A stretch of DNA of 64,000 nucleotides, taken from NCBI GenBank assembly GCA_021234155.1, contig JAJEKV010000031.1, positions 7,826,748-7,890,747 of the forward strand. Reading direction: 5' to 3'. Positions within the stretch are counted from its first letter, which is position 1; each line of letters starts with the position of its first letter. Both the position numbers and the translations under genes were made by a program. A model generated the notes under the pieces. The model was given only the letters and a program-made list of their open reading frames with translations. It was not told where the DNA came from and did no database searches. This DNA is from Isoetes taiwanensis (taxonomy: Eukaryota > Streptophyta > Lycopodiopsida > Isoetales > Isoetaceae). Below are positions 44,044 to 54,999 of the stretch, in pieces.

Positions 44044-46176
44044 CTACTCTCTCTCAGATTCAGTGGAGTAGTCATCCGAGTACGTAGTTAGAGGACGCAC
44101 GGTACGGTTGCGATTGGATGGCTCTCCATCGACGTTTGCAGATCCCTCGCCGCGCCCGAGCCTTATGTCATGCTCTAGACCTTCATTCATATCCGCCACT
44201 GCTTCCTATAAAAACCAAAAGAATATGGCGTTAATGTAGTTCATAGAATTATAATAATTTTCTACAACGCACCCCCGCATTCCCGCGAATTGGGAGAGTT
44301 CCCTCGTCGTATAACTGTTGATACAGATAAACAGCTCCACGTTCCGTGGCTACTTGTACCTGCTGCTTGTTAGGGGCAAACCCGTATAGATGTTCCTATG
44401 ACAATATAACGAGTATTAGCTAGTGACATTTAAAGTTCTTATTAAAATTAATGTGAACTAATATAGCTCTTACGAATCTATGGAAAAACCCTTTTCGACC
44501 GCCGGAGCCCAAATGAGACGCCTTTCGATCACTTTTAGTTGCTTTGTCGGTCCGAGCTCTATGTTTGCTTTCTGGATCCTTTGCACGTTCGAATGCAATC
44601 TGATTGCAAGGCACACAACATTATCACAAGTTAAAGTGAACGAATGACAAAAAAAAATAAGAAATACCTTGATATCTTCCTTGTGGAGATTAAGTGGTTT
44701 AGGGACTTTTGACCAATCGCCTCCTTCTTTTTCGCAAGTCTGCTTCAGTTCCTTGACCACATGGTGCCTTTGACATAAATCGATAGATCAACGCCATATC
44801 AAAATAATAAAAACAAGACTATGACTAGGTCATGTACCTCCTTTTTCAGATAAGCTCGCCCATCATCGTGAGCTTCTTCCGCTTAAACGCCTTTGCTTTT
44901 TCTATCTCCTCGAAAAACTCTGTTTCATTTTATTTTTGACGCTCTCTATTTCAAGGCGTTGGTCATAAGCGCCGTGCCACTCCCCTATACCGCTGGGAGG
45001 CCATAAACGAGAGATATTATTTGTGACCGCGTCCCTCGGTGTAGTATAAAAGACACTTCCCTCATCATCCTTCTTAGGAAGAGCGTCCCCTCAAGCATAA
45101 ATGGTGGGTATATAAAAGCGTGTTTATGTCTCACCAATCAATATACATATCCCGTCCCCCCATTAAGAACCTTTTGAGCACTTTGCAATGTATTCTAAGT
45201 GAAGAGAATGAACAAAACAACAAATTTAGATGACAAAGTACTAATATTTAAGGTTGATATCTTAAATAATATGTTCACATAACTTACATCAAAAAATTAT
45301 TATTAATATGATAGTCGGGTATATTCGGGGCCAAATCACCCGCAGACTTACGTGTCTAAAACAAAGCGAAATGGACGCTCTTCTTCGCATGACACGTGGG
45401 CGCCGTCGGGATCCTTGCCTCTCCAAGTCGGAAATGCGACCATGTTCTTCGGATCCCGAACCCCGGATGATCGTCGCGATCTTGAAGGTTGTGAGTCTGT
45501 TGCTCCACTACTTCTTGACCTGGGAAGTAATGAGAGAATGAGCATCTTTAACATGCTGCAACCAAAGAAATGTTTGGTACGTAGTGGATATATATTTACC
45601 TGTTGAAATCTTCCTCCAAGTTCCTTGCATTAGAAAAATCTGTTCCCGTCTCTTGCCTAGAACGGGAGTCCATACTACGTCTAGCATTCTCAATATTCTC
45701 GCGAGAACGTGGAGGCCGATAATCAACACTATGTCGTTGGGGAATAGGAGCGGGAGGCTGCCTAACTGGCGTTGGTGTCAAAGAGGCAAAATATGCTGCA
45801 ATTTGGTCTCTCTCGGCGGGAGACATGTTTGCGAGGAAGGCGGGGAGCGGCGGAGGAGCTGCAGAAGCACAAATATCATGCAAAAAACAATTCATTTATT
45901 TATTATTTTTATAAAAAGCTATCTTAATACCCAAACCTTTGGGTGTAGTGATAGGTGGAGGTTGGCGGCTTGGAGGACCATCAGCACGATTGCCCCTACC
46001 TCGTGGAGTCCTCCTCCTATTTTCTCTAAACTCGTCCCTTTCCTCTACACAACAAATTAAAACTCCATGCATAAACTCACATACCTAATTAGAGGGTAAA
46101 GCGTATAATAAAAACTATATAAATACTTACCTTCGTCTTGCTCATTCTCCGTACGATTGCGATTACCTCTATTCAT
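44044..46176 (-). CDS. Ptta/En/Spm-type plant transposase-like protein, multi-exon
   Basis: Exons on the minus strand with GT-AG borders: 46176-46131 (ATG start, MNRGNRNRTENEQDE), 46044-45937, 45858-45600 (FLANMSPAERDQIAAYFASL), 45555-45352 (KNMVAFPTWRGKDPDG), 45194-45135 (IHCKVLKRFLMGGRDMYIDW), an unresolved middle part at 45090-44830, then 44767-44668 (CEKEGGDWSKVPKPLNLHKE), 44599-44474 (KATKSDRKASHLGSGGRKGF), 44395-44273 (TERGAVYLYQQLYDEGTL) and 44205-44044 ending STESERE and TAG. All junctions among the first five exons and among the last four keep the frame. The [KR]-rich stretch before SHLGSGGRKGFF matches the KxxR...HTxGSKSF signature of the Ptta/En/Spm transposase family. The middle exon (FYTTPRDAVTNNISRLW, EFFEEIEKAKAFKRKK) needs one more frame change. 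An N-terminal hydrophobic ORF at 46302-46460 may be an earlier exon. Function, probably DNA binding of transposon ends, is inferred. Confidence 0.6.
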
Positions 46177-46803
46177 CGCCGAGAAAAAGAGCACACCTAG
46201 ATCAAAAAGAAATTGTGAGAGAAACATTTGATAACCATGAATGATATTGGTTGCAATAATAGAATGATACTTACAAACCATAGAGATGAAAAATAGTATT
46301 TTTATGGTTCGAAATGTGCCACTAATGAGCCCCGTGCAGACTTACTCATAGCCTTGACCGCCTTGACCGGGGCGGAGGGGAGACGCGAATGCCATGAATA
46401 TTGCATCAGCGTAAAGAGGGCCACAATGAGGAAAACCGCTAAGAATTGAGCCTCCGCCATGACTATATATATTAATTTGAACATAACGAGAATTAGCGAG
46501 AGAAAAGCTTTGAACAAGTGTCTTTGAATAAATACCTAAATTTATATTCTTATCTTCTTATTTATATTAGAAAAGTATCTCGTATATATGTATGGGGTGC
46601 ATATCGAACTCTAGGTTGCCATATTATCGGGCCATGTATCATGTCATACAATCAACCCTAAATTATCCCACATGGCATTTTTAGTGCCACATCATGAAAC
46701 CCTACGCTATGCGTGGCACATCATCAAACCCTAGGTTGTGTCACGTCACGACTTCCTATTGCCACATCATAGTAAGTGCCATGTCATCAAACCCTAGCTT
46801 AGC

Positions 46804-46875
46804 GTGTGCCACATCATCAAACCCTAGATTGTGCCACATGGCATTTACAATCTAGGGTTTGATGATGTAGCACAC
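46804..46875. repeat. 29-bp arm inverted repeat with AAACCCTAG words
   Basis: The arms 46804-46832 and 46847-46875 are complementary with a single mismatch around a 14-base loop. The arms include ATCATCAAACCCTAGATTG. Neighbouring sequence (46660-46800) carries further direct copies of CATCAAACCCTAG and CACATCAT. It lies upstream of the transposase-like gene. Confidence 0.8.
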
Positions 46876-46999
46876 AAAACCTAGGGTTTGACGTCTATGC
46901 AGAAACACTTTATCTACAAGTTATGATTAATAATTTATTTACCATTAATAATAATTTTTTTTGATTAATAAATTACTTTTTTCATTAGTAATTTTGACT

Positions 47000-48603
47000 A
47001 AAAAACATTTATTGGTTGCAACAAGCCTCAAATAGGAAGACAAAATTATATTAATCACTTCTTGCAAGCATTTAACAAAGAGCTTAGCCATCTCAAGTGG
47101 ATCACCACACTTCATATGTCGCTCTCTCTCACAACTATATCGGAAGAAAGCCCCTGCTGCTTTTGAACACATCGACGACCTTGAGCAATAGATGGGCGAT
47201 CCATGTGCACTAGCTCTCTATCCATCATCATTTGGACCTTCATATGTTGGATGATGTCCAATGTGCTAGAGTATCGGTCGGTTGGGTTTATCTCAACACA
47301 CAACCCCATAAGCCGCATTGCCCGGACAAAACAAGGAGCATCTCGTAAATGTAGCCCAGGGGAATATATGTCGATATCTCATGCCCCATGATGCTTGGTC
47401 ATCCGATGATGATGTAAAAACTCTCTTCTCCCACCAAGGATATCGCACTGCTTCCATCTTGTAGTGTATAACGGCTCTTCAATTTGGGCATTCGCTCCTT
47501 GCAAAAAAAACGGAGGGGCCGTGTCCCAATCACCAATAGCCACCCACACATTTGTAAGGAGTCATCAAAATGGAGTTTGACCCTTTTGCAATTGAGCTTT
47601 GTGTGTGTCCAACCTGAGCGTGGATGGCATAGACTCCTTCCGCAAGAGCGAGAGCTATTTCGGGACGTACTTATACACGAGTCTCATTTTTTGGCTTTCC
47701 ACTCGCACTTATCTTCATATCAGCCCTTCTTGGAGCACTATGCATTGCATTTGACCATCTCCTATAAGAAGAGAATTGGCTCTCGAAGATGGTCAAGTAA
47801 TTACGCAAAGGTTCCTCCATTCATGAATGGCGGGACTACCATTGGTCCCCTCGTGGCTCATCTCCACAAAGACCTCGGGGGGCAAGTCCAAGGGTGTGGC
47901 CAATGCTGGTCTTGGGCTCTTGAAACGGATATACTTGTCGTACCAACAACCATGATGCAGCTCTATCTTGGCCTCTCCACACAATGCCGATAATAATAAT
48001 CATCTTGATTAAAGTCACGTGGTTCCCAAGATCCGGATTTGGTATATTTGGCGCCTTTGTTTACTACCAATGCACTTTTTAAACTCCAAATGTTCATCCA
48101 CAGGAATGCTGTCAATAAATGCAGCACATTTATCATGAGCATGTAATGATAATCTAGCCCCTGCACCAATAGAGCTCCCACCATGGATAAGACTATCTAA
48201 CTCCTTCACCTGCTCATCATTGAGACTGCTACTGGCCATCTTGTGATCTTTGCGTCGAACCTTTGCACTTCGCCACGAATTAGCCCATCGTCCCACGTAT
48301 GCCTCAGCATAGGGGCTCATAAGTGGCACTTTATACTTAAGTAGCATCCTCAATTCTGGCTCAGGATTGCAAACCCAAGACTTTAAGTTCTTTCTCATCA
48401 TATCTTCCAACTCAGACTCATGCTCTGGCCACCTCCCACATAATTCAGACCGACATTCTTTCTCAACTGATGCTACAAAACGGTTAATTCGATCATCAGT
48501 TTGCATATGTCGTTCCGGGTCGGTCTGTGCGCATATTTGATTGATGAGGATGCGCCTAATTTCACTAAGCATCTCTGTCCCATCGAGGCCATTTTTTATG
48601 CCT
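47000..48603 (-). pseudogene. Unrecognised coding-like region (possible transposon cargo)
   Basis: An exon-like frame starts after an acceptor (TTTGTAG) at 48603 and encodes about 195 residues. It includes EIRRILINQICAQTDPERHM, RWPEHESELEDMMRKNLKSW, PYAEAYVGRWANSWRSAKVR and SLHAHDKCAAFIDSIPVDEH, and ends at a stop near 48015. Further pieces follow in other frames: FNQDDYYYRHCVERPR, WYDKYIRFKSPRPALATPLD and, at 47112-47318, MRLMGLCVEINPTDRYSSTL. The last weakly resembles the end of a receptor-like kinase domain (CV-x-NP-x-DRP). I do not recognise the main part. It could be a captured host gene or a second transposon protein. Confidence 0.35.
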
Positions 48604-48704
48604 ACAAACAAAACAAAATAATGAATACAAAAGCCAAGCATGCACAAAGTAAATGCAACATAATACGATACAATATCAAACATGTATGCGGACCATATAA
48701 TCAT

Positions 48705-49230
48705 TACTTATAACACGCCCTATGGCGACTAATACCTTATCCGACCCCCAGCCCCAAAAGCAAGAAAAAAAAAAAGAAGAAGAAACAAGAAAAACTAAAT
48801 AGGTTAGATTAGGGTATTCGGACCCACGGTCAATTTACATTCAGATTACTAGTTAATTAGTTAGCGGATAGTCCCAAATTTTAGTTAACTTTTTAACCAA
48901 AAACACTACCTAAACTTATCTTCGCACCTTGTTCGGATTAGTTAGCAAAATTAACTAAAAATTAACTAAATTAGAAATTAGCACTATAGAGGTCACTTTA
49001 AGTTTAGTTAATTGTACATATAATTTTTATGCCTTTGGCTAACTTTAACTAGACATGTTGAAATAATTTAGTTAATTAGTTAAGTTATTTTTTTTACCAA
49101 CGCTTTTAGTGCGAATTAGTACTACATTAAGTTAGCCTAACCTATTTTTTTAACTAGCACGGGTGTGAAGGGAATCATCCGATTCTCGTTAACTTAACCT
49201 AGCCCTAGCTACCTCTAGCTAAAATCGACA
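48705..49230. other. AT-rich stretch inside the CACTA-like element
   Basis: Rich in TTAGTTAA and TAACTAAA words in both orientations (48850-49130). This could be a small nested inverted-repeat element, but ends were not defined. No coding sequence. Confidence 0.35.
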
Positions 49231-49625
49231 ATAAACGTGAACTAAGGCCCAACACCTGGTCCTCCCCACTTTCAAGCGGAGCCGACCATGTCCTTGCCGT
49301 AGCCACATCTACCTAAGAATGAGAAGAAAAGTGGACTTGGACCCGGACACCTAGTCCTCTCCACGCAAGGTGGAGCCGACCGTGACCTTGAACAAGCCAC
49401 TACAATTTTATTTTAAACCTAAAAATAACAAGTGGAACTGGAAGTGGACTTGAACCCGGTGCGTGGTCCTCTCCACTCTAGGTGGAGCCGGCCGCGCCTT
49501 GAACAAGCCACTCATTAACCTAGGAAACATTTATGATTGTAGTGAAAGTGGACTTGAACCCGGGTACATGGTCCTCCCCACTCTAGGTGGAGCCGACCCG
49601 TGCCTTTGAACAAGCCACTCCATCA
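49231..49625. repeat. Tandem repeat of about 105-115 bp, four units
   Basis: GTGGACTTG...CCCGG...GGTCCTC-CCACTC...GGTGGAGCCGACC...TTGAACAAGCCACT repeats with starts at 49331, 49444 and 49548. A more diverged first unit begins near 49231. Confidence 0.82.
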
Positions 49626-49744
49626 ATTTTTTTAACCTACTTAAAACTATAAAAATAAAATGCAAGTGCGATCAACTACTTACCAAAATAAGGACGCGTG
49701 TACAAGATCCTGTCGGGTCCAAATCGTAATAGAAAGCTGCAATA

Positions 49745-50575
49745 GAAGTAACAAAGCATTAGAGGAATAAGAACAAAGAAGAAAAAAAGATCAAGAAGAA
49801 AGAAAGGAAAAAAAGGGGGTAGAAAACAAGAGATAGAAATAAAACAAGAGAAAGAAATAAGAGAATAGAAGGGAAGAAATAAGGATAGAATAGAGAAGAA
49901 ATAAGAGAAGAAACAAGAAAGAATGAAGAAAAATAAGAGGAAATAAGAGAAGGGAAGGGAATAGAATGGAAGGAAGAAATAAGGGAAGGGAAAGAAAAGG
50001 ATCGAATGGAAAGTGAGGAAGAAATGTGAAGAATAAGAAACAAATGAAGAATGAAGAAATGAAATTAAAAAGAATGAAGAATAAGAAATGAAAAAAATGA
50101 AGAATAAGGAAGGGAAGAGAAGAAAGAAATGAGGGAAGGGAGGGGAAAGAATTAGGAATGAGAAAGCATGAGAAAGAATGGAAATGAGAAACAAATGAGA
50201 AAGCATGAGAAAGAAATGAGAAAGAAATGAGAAAGCATGAGAAAGAAATGAGAAAGCAAGAAATGAGAAAGAATGAGGAAGAATGAGAAAGAGAGGAATA
50301 AAGAATGAGAAAGCATGAGGAAGAAAGAAATGAGAAAGAATGAGGAAGAAAGAATGAGAAAGAAATGAGGAAAGAAGAAATATGGGAAGAAAGAATGAGG
50401 AAAGAATGAAGCATGGAAGAAGGAGGAAGAAATGAAGCATGAGGAAGAATGAGGAAGAAATGAAGCATGAGAAAGAAAGAAGGAGGAAGAATGAACGAGG
50501 CATGGAAGAATGGGAAGAAAAAAAATCAAGAACAAAGAAGAAGAGGAAGGAAAGGAAACCAAAAAAAGAGGAAGG
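49745..50575. repeat. 830-bp purine-rich tract
   Basis: Almost all bases are A or G, in loose repeats of GAAAGAATGAG, GAGAAAGCATGAG and GGAAGAAATAAG. The long Phe/Ser/Leu-rich minus-strand frames across it (for example 49676-50590) are by-products of composition and should not be called genes. Confidence 0.88.
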
Positions 50576-50879
50576 TTGGGCATGCACCATTCAATCCAAA
50601 AAACCTATTCAATCTAAAAAACATGATATACTAACCTTAGAATAGTTGCTTGCGTGTAGATCGAGGTACTAGCCATCCATGGATCGCCCAAGAACCTCGA
50701 AGAAGTAGGGCAAAAAGAAGTTCCGAAAAGCCGGCCGCGGTTTCAAGGAAATATTACGAGTGTCGCATCCGGCGTCCACGCCGCATGCGACGTTATTTCA
50801 AATCTGCGTCCGCACGCGGCCCCTTAAACGTATTTTGTTATAGCGACGTTATTGTTTTTGCATCTTTTTTTTTTTTAAT

Positions 50880-51380
50880 GTGAAGCTCATTAAAGTTTGT
50901 CCCTAGGCTTATTTGAACAAAGAGGTCGGATCCTTGAACGGAGGATTCAACGGCCGAATATATAGGGAACTGAAGCTCGAGGGTGTTCATTAGCATACAG
51001 TCCCCAGCGGTGCCTTCTACAAAGCAGCCCCTCGAAAACGTTTTTGGGGTCCGCCTCTTACGGGGGCGGGACTCTCCCCTCTTGAGGTGGCCATTCAAAG
51101 TCGCCTTGTTTGACTTGGGGAAGGGTGCCGACCATGCTTGCCCAACAACGGCCTGCGGACCGTTCTAACCCCAACGCTTTAGGTCTGGACCTTTATCCTC
51201 AAAATTTTGGAAATTTTCATGTATCTTTACGGTGATGACCATAGAAGCCGGTGACCAAAACCATAATTTAATTCCATGCCATGCATTAACTACGAATTTA
51301 TAAACCATAAATGCAATAAAATGCATAACTAAAAGAGTGTGCATCGAAAAAAGGCGAGTCTTTGACCAGGGGGGCAACAA
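50880..51380 (+). repeat. Degenerate edge unit of the 1.12-kb satellite
   Basis: The sequence follows the B-type unit in order: GAACGGAGGATTCAACGG, GGGTGTTCATTAGC, GACTCTCCCCTCTTG, TTTGACTTGGGGAAGGGTGC, then a diverged GGTCTGGACCTTTATCC and CATGCATTAACTACGAATTT. Compare GACCTAGACCTTCTCC and AATGCATTAATTGCGAATTT in the array. It is far more diverged than any internal unit, as expected at a satellite border. Confidence 0.7.
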
Positions 51381-51468
51381 GGCGGTGCGGACACATTAAA
51401 AAAAATTTCACTTGGAAACTATGAAGCAATCTTTCATCAAGGTACAATTGTTTCTGAGAAACAAAACC

Positions 51469-53848
51469 AGTTCATTACAAGTTAGTTATGCCATCCATGT
51501 CAAATAGCTTTAGGGAGCAGAAAAACCAAAACAAAAACCCTTCTAGAATCTGGCAAGTCACAGGGTTTACGTCCAATGCAATCTTAGACCAAGTATAACG
51601 TCCAGCGAGCCAAGGTCAACCCCAAGTACAACGATCCCACAAACTCCATTCCTTTGACCTTAGCTAACCCTTTGACCTAGACCTTCTCCGAAAATTTCGA
51701 AAATTGGGCTGTGTGATGGAGATGGATTAGGAATCCAGCTGGCAAAAAATCAGAATTTATTTTCAGTTACAATGCATTAATTGCGAATTTATGAATGTCT
51801 TGCCACCAAAAAGCGCCCCCGACTTCTACTTGCCACATCGGAGGAGGACGGACCCCAAACTCCGCTCCGTCCGTTCCCCTTGCTCCCGTATTCTCCGGCT
51901 CTCGCTTCTCCGGCCAGGTCCCAGTGCAACAGACCAAGTCTCGCCCCCAAAAACGCAAACCCTTCTAGAACACGGCAACCCACGGGGTTTACGTTTTGGA
52001 GGCCCTCTCCTTGTCGATTAGGGGGGACCTTGGGCGCCGTGACTTGACGTGGAGTGAGGGTGTTGATGCTAGAGCACGGACCCTAAAATCCCAAGAAGCT
52101 TTGCCCCGAATTTCCCTCCCCAAGGCCACGGGGGCCGGACGGGCGACCTCCCTCTCGAATCGCGATTTGACTCTGCGAATGGATTCGAACGCCGACGTTG
52201 CCCTAGGGACCAAGTTACGTGGCGGAAGACCAAAACTCGGCCCCCAAAACAAAACCCTTCTAGAATCACGGCAAGTCCGGGGTTTACGTTTGGGAGGCCC
52301 TCTCCTTGTCGATTTGGTCGGGACCTTGCAACGGTATCTTGACATGGAGTGGGGTGTTGACGCCTTGAGGGGACCCTAAACTCCCCCTGGAAGTTGCTTG
52401 CCCCGAATTGAGTTCATTACAAGTTAATTATGCCATCCATGTCAAATAGCTTTAGGGAGCAACCGCTGAACAAGGGCATTCTCTCTATCCATATGCCTTG
52501 ATATTTTGAAACACAACCATCATCACAAGCAACCAAATCTAACCCCCAACCCTAGTCTTTTGCTTTTCTCAGAATCATTTATCTTCATTCTAGTAGTTAT
52601 GATGCTTTTCCTCGTAATCATTTATCTTCATTCTAACAGTTATGATGCTTATATTCTCAATGCAATCTTAGACCAAGTATAACGTCCCAATGAGCCAAGG
52701 TCAACCCCAAGTACAACGATCCCACAAACTCCATTCCTTTGACCTTAGCTAACCCTTTGACCTAGACCTTCTCCGGTAAAATTTGAAAATTGGGCTGTGT
52801 CTTTGAGATGGGTTAGGAATCCAAGCTGGCAAAAAATCAGGATTTATTTTCATTTACAATGCATTAATTGCGAATTTATGAATGTCTTGCCATCGCCAAA
52901 AGCCCCGATTTCTACTTGCCACATCGGAGGAGGACAGCCCAAACTTTCGCTCCGTCGGTTCCCCTTGCTCGTATTCTCGGCTGCGGCTTCTCGCCAGTCC
53001 CAAGTGCAGCAGACCAAGTCTCGCCCCCAAAACGCAAACCTTTCTAGAACCCGGCAACCCACGGGGGTTTCGTTTTGGAGGCCCTCTCCTGTCGGTTTCG
53101 GCGGGACCTTTAGCGTGACTTGACGTGGAGTGGGGGTGTTGACGCTTGTGAGCACGGACCCTAAAATCCCCCTAAGCTGCTTGCCCTGATTTCCTCTCCC
53201 CAGGCCACAGGGACGGGCCAGAGGCCTCCCCTCTCCTCCAAATCGCGATTTGACTACGCCAATGGACTTCGGAACGTCGACGTTGCCACAGGGACCAAGT
53301 TCCGTGGGCAGAAGACCAAAACTCGGCCCCCAAAAAAAAAAAAAACCTTCTAGAACTGCAAGTCCACGGGGTTTACGATGTGGAGGCCCTCTCCTTGTCG
53401 ATTTGGTCGGGACCTTTTCACCTTATCTTGACATGGAGTGGGGGTGTTGACGCCTTAGCCGGGGACCCTAAACTCCCTCTAAGTTGCTTGCCCCAATTCA
53501 GTTCATTACAAGTTAATTATGCCATCCATGTCAAATAGCTTTAGGGAGCAAAATTGCTGAACAAGGGCATTCTCTCTATCCATATGCCTTGATCCTTCAA
53601 AACACAACCATCATCACAAGCAACCAAATCTAACCCCCAACCCGCACTAGTCTTTTTGCTTTTCCAATCATTTATCTTCATTCTAGTAGTTATGATGCTT
53701 TTCCTCAAATCATTTATCTTCATTCTAATAGTTATGATGCTTATATTCTCAATGCAATCTTAGACCAAGTATAACGCCCAAATGAGCCAAGGTCAACCCC
53801 AAGTTGCGATCCCACAAACTCCATTCCTTTGACCTTAGCTAACCCTTT
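51469..53848 (+). repeat. Satellite, A-type units
   Basis: Units contain the block starting AGTTCATTACAAG (51469, 52411 and 53500) through CAATCTTAGACCAAGTATAA and CTCCATTCCTTTGACC into the common head GACCTAGACC (51674, 52759 and 53849; periods 1085 and 1090). Each A unit carries two diverged copies of an internal block of about 300 bases (CCAAAACGCAAACCCTTCTA...GGAGGCCCTCTCCTTGTCG). The first unit lacks the 150-base TATGATGCTT segment. No conserved reading frame. Confidence 0.88.
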
Positions 53849-54999
53849 GACCTAGACCTTCTCCGAAAATTTCGAAAATTGGGCTGTGTCTTTGGAGATG
53901 GGTTAGGAATCCAGCTGGCAAAAAATCAGAATTTATTTTAGCACAATGCATTAATTGCGGTTTATGAATGTCTTGCCATTGCAAAAGCCCCCGACTTCTA
54001 CTTGCCACATCGGAGGAGGACAGGCCCAAACTCCACTCCGTCAGTTCCCCTTGCTCAGTATTCTCGGCTGCAGCTTCGGCCAGGTCCCAAGTGCAGCGGA
54101 GCCTGTCTCGGCCCCAAAAACGCAAACCCTTCTAGAACACGGCAACCCACGGGGTTTACGTTTTGGAGGCCCTCTCCTTGTCGGTTCAGGACCTTGACCT
54201 GCGTGTGACTTGGCGTGGAGTGGGGTGTTGGCGCTTGAGCACGGACCCCTAAAATCCCGGAAGCCGCTTGCCCTGCGAATTTCCTCTCCCCAAGGCCCGG
54301 GGGCCGGACGGGCGACCTCCCTCTCCCAATCGCTGATTTGACTTCTCGCCAATGGACTCAAGCGCCGACATTTGCCACAGGAGACCAAGTTCCGCGGTGG
54401 CCAAAGACCACCCGGCCTCCAAGAAGCCAAAGTAGCTCACTTCCATCACACTCGTGAGTCAATTGGCCTAGGATGTGGATCTCGCGGGGATACCGGGTCG
54501 TGGAGGGCGTGAGTGTTTCTTTCTTTTGCAAAACCGACCTTGTAACTTGCTCCCTAGGGTAATTTCGCCATTCCGGACGATTTGGCGGGTCGGTTTGCCA
54601 TTCCCGAGGCTCCCGTGCCGGAGCGACAAGACATCTGCGGTTTCTACAAGGCCGACCTCCTCGGGCGCCCCCGCCAATTTAACAAGTTCTCCCTTCTCTC
54701 CGATCCAAATCTTTTGGGCCTTCCCCAAGAGGGGCCCCCCTCAATCGGAGGATCCAACGGTCGGATAGGGGAACCGGGCTCCGGGAGGGTGGTCATTAGC
54801 GTCCAGCGGCCCCTTCAGCGGCCTAGGGAAGAGCTGCCTGGGGAACTTTTTTGGATCCCAGCCTCTTGGGGTCCTGACTCTCCCCTCTTGTGAGGGATCC
54901 CCTGCAAGGTCCTGGCCTCGTTTGACTTGGGGAAGGGTGCCAGCTCGCCAAAGGTTGCCACAACAAGCGGCTGCCCGGCCGTTCTAATGCTAACCCTTT
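53849..54999 (+). repeat. Satellite, A/B hybrid unit (1151 bp)
   Basis: The unit starts downstream of an A-type block and has the common head. From about 54430 it continues into the B-type tail (TAGCTCACTTCCATCACACT, CAATTGGCCTAGGATGTGG, TGTAACTTGCTCCCTAGGG, TTTGACTTGGGGAAGGGTGC). It marks the switch between the two unit types. Confidence 0.85.

Larger units (their letters stand above)
43306..50860 (-). mobile_element. Putative CACTA-like element with transposase gene and extra cargo
   Basis: The left end reads CAACAAGAAAAAGGCCATTT then AGCGACGCC, close to the CACTA terminal pattern CACTACAAGAAAAA...TTAGCGACG, although the outermost CACTA is degenerate. It is followed by a dense block of GACGTC, CGCGATCG and CACGTG palindromes. 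The right end (50700-50860) has similar words (GCATGCGACGTTA, TATAGCGACG). Inside, on the minus strand, are a Ptta/En/Spm-like gene (44044-46176) and an unrecognised coding-like region (47000-48603). The right border is uncertain and no target duplication was established. Confidence 0.5.

Noticed and set aside
46660-46900. Interstitial telomere sequence
   Set aside because: AAACCCTAG words occur singly within a different repeat and not as a TTTAGGG array.
47484-47993. 169-codon plus-strand frame
   Set aside because: It lies opposite the minus-strand coding-like region, has no recognisable domain and no plant gene context, so it is more likely a shadow.
49676-50590. 304-codon Phe/Ser/Leu-rich frame on the minus strand
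   Set aside because: It is the complement of a purine-rich simple tract. Other frames over the same bases are also open, as expected from composition.
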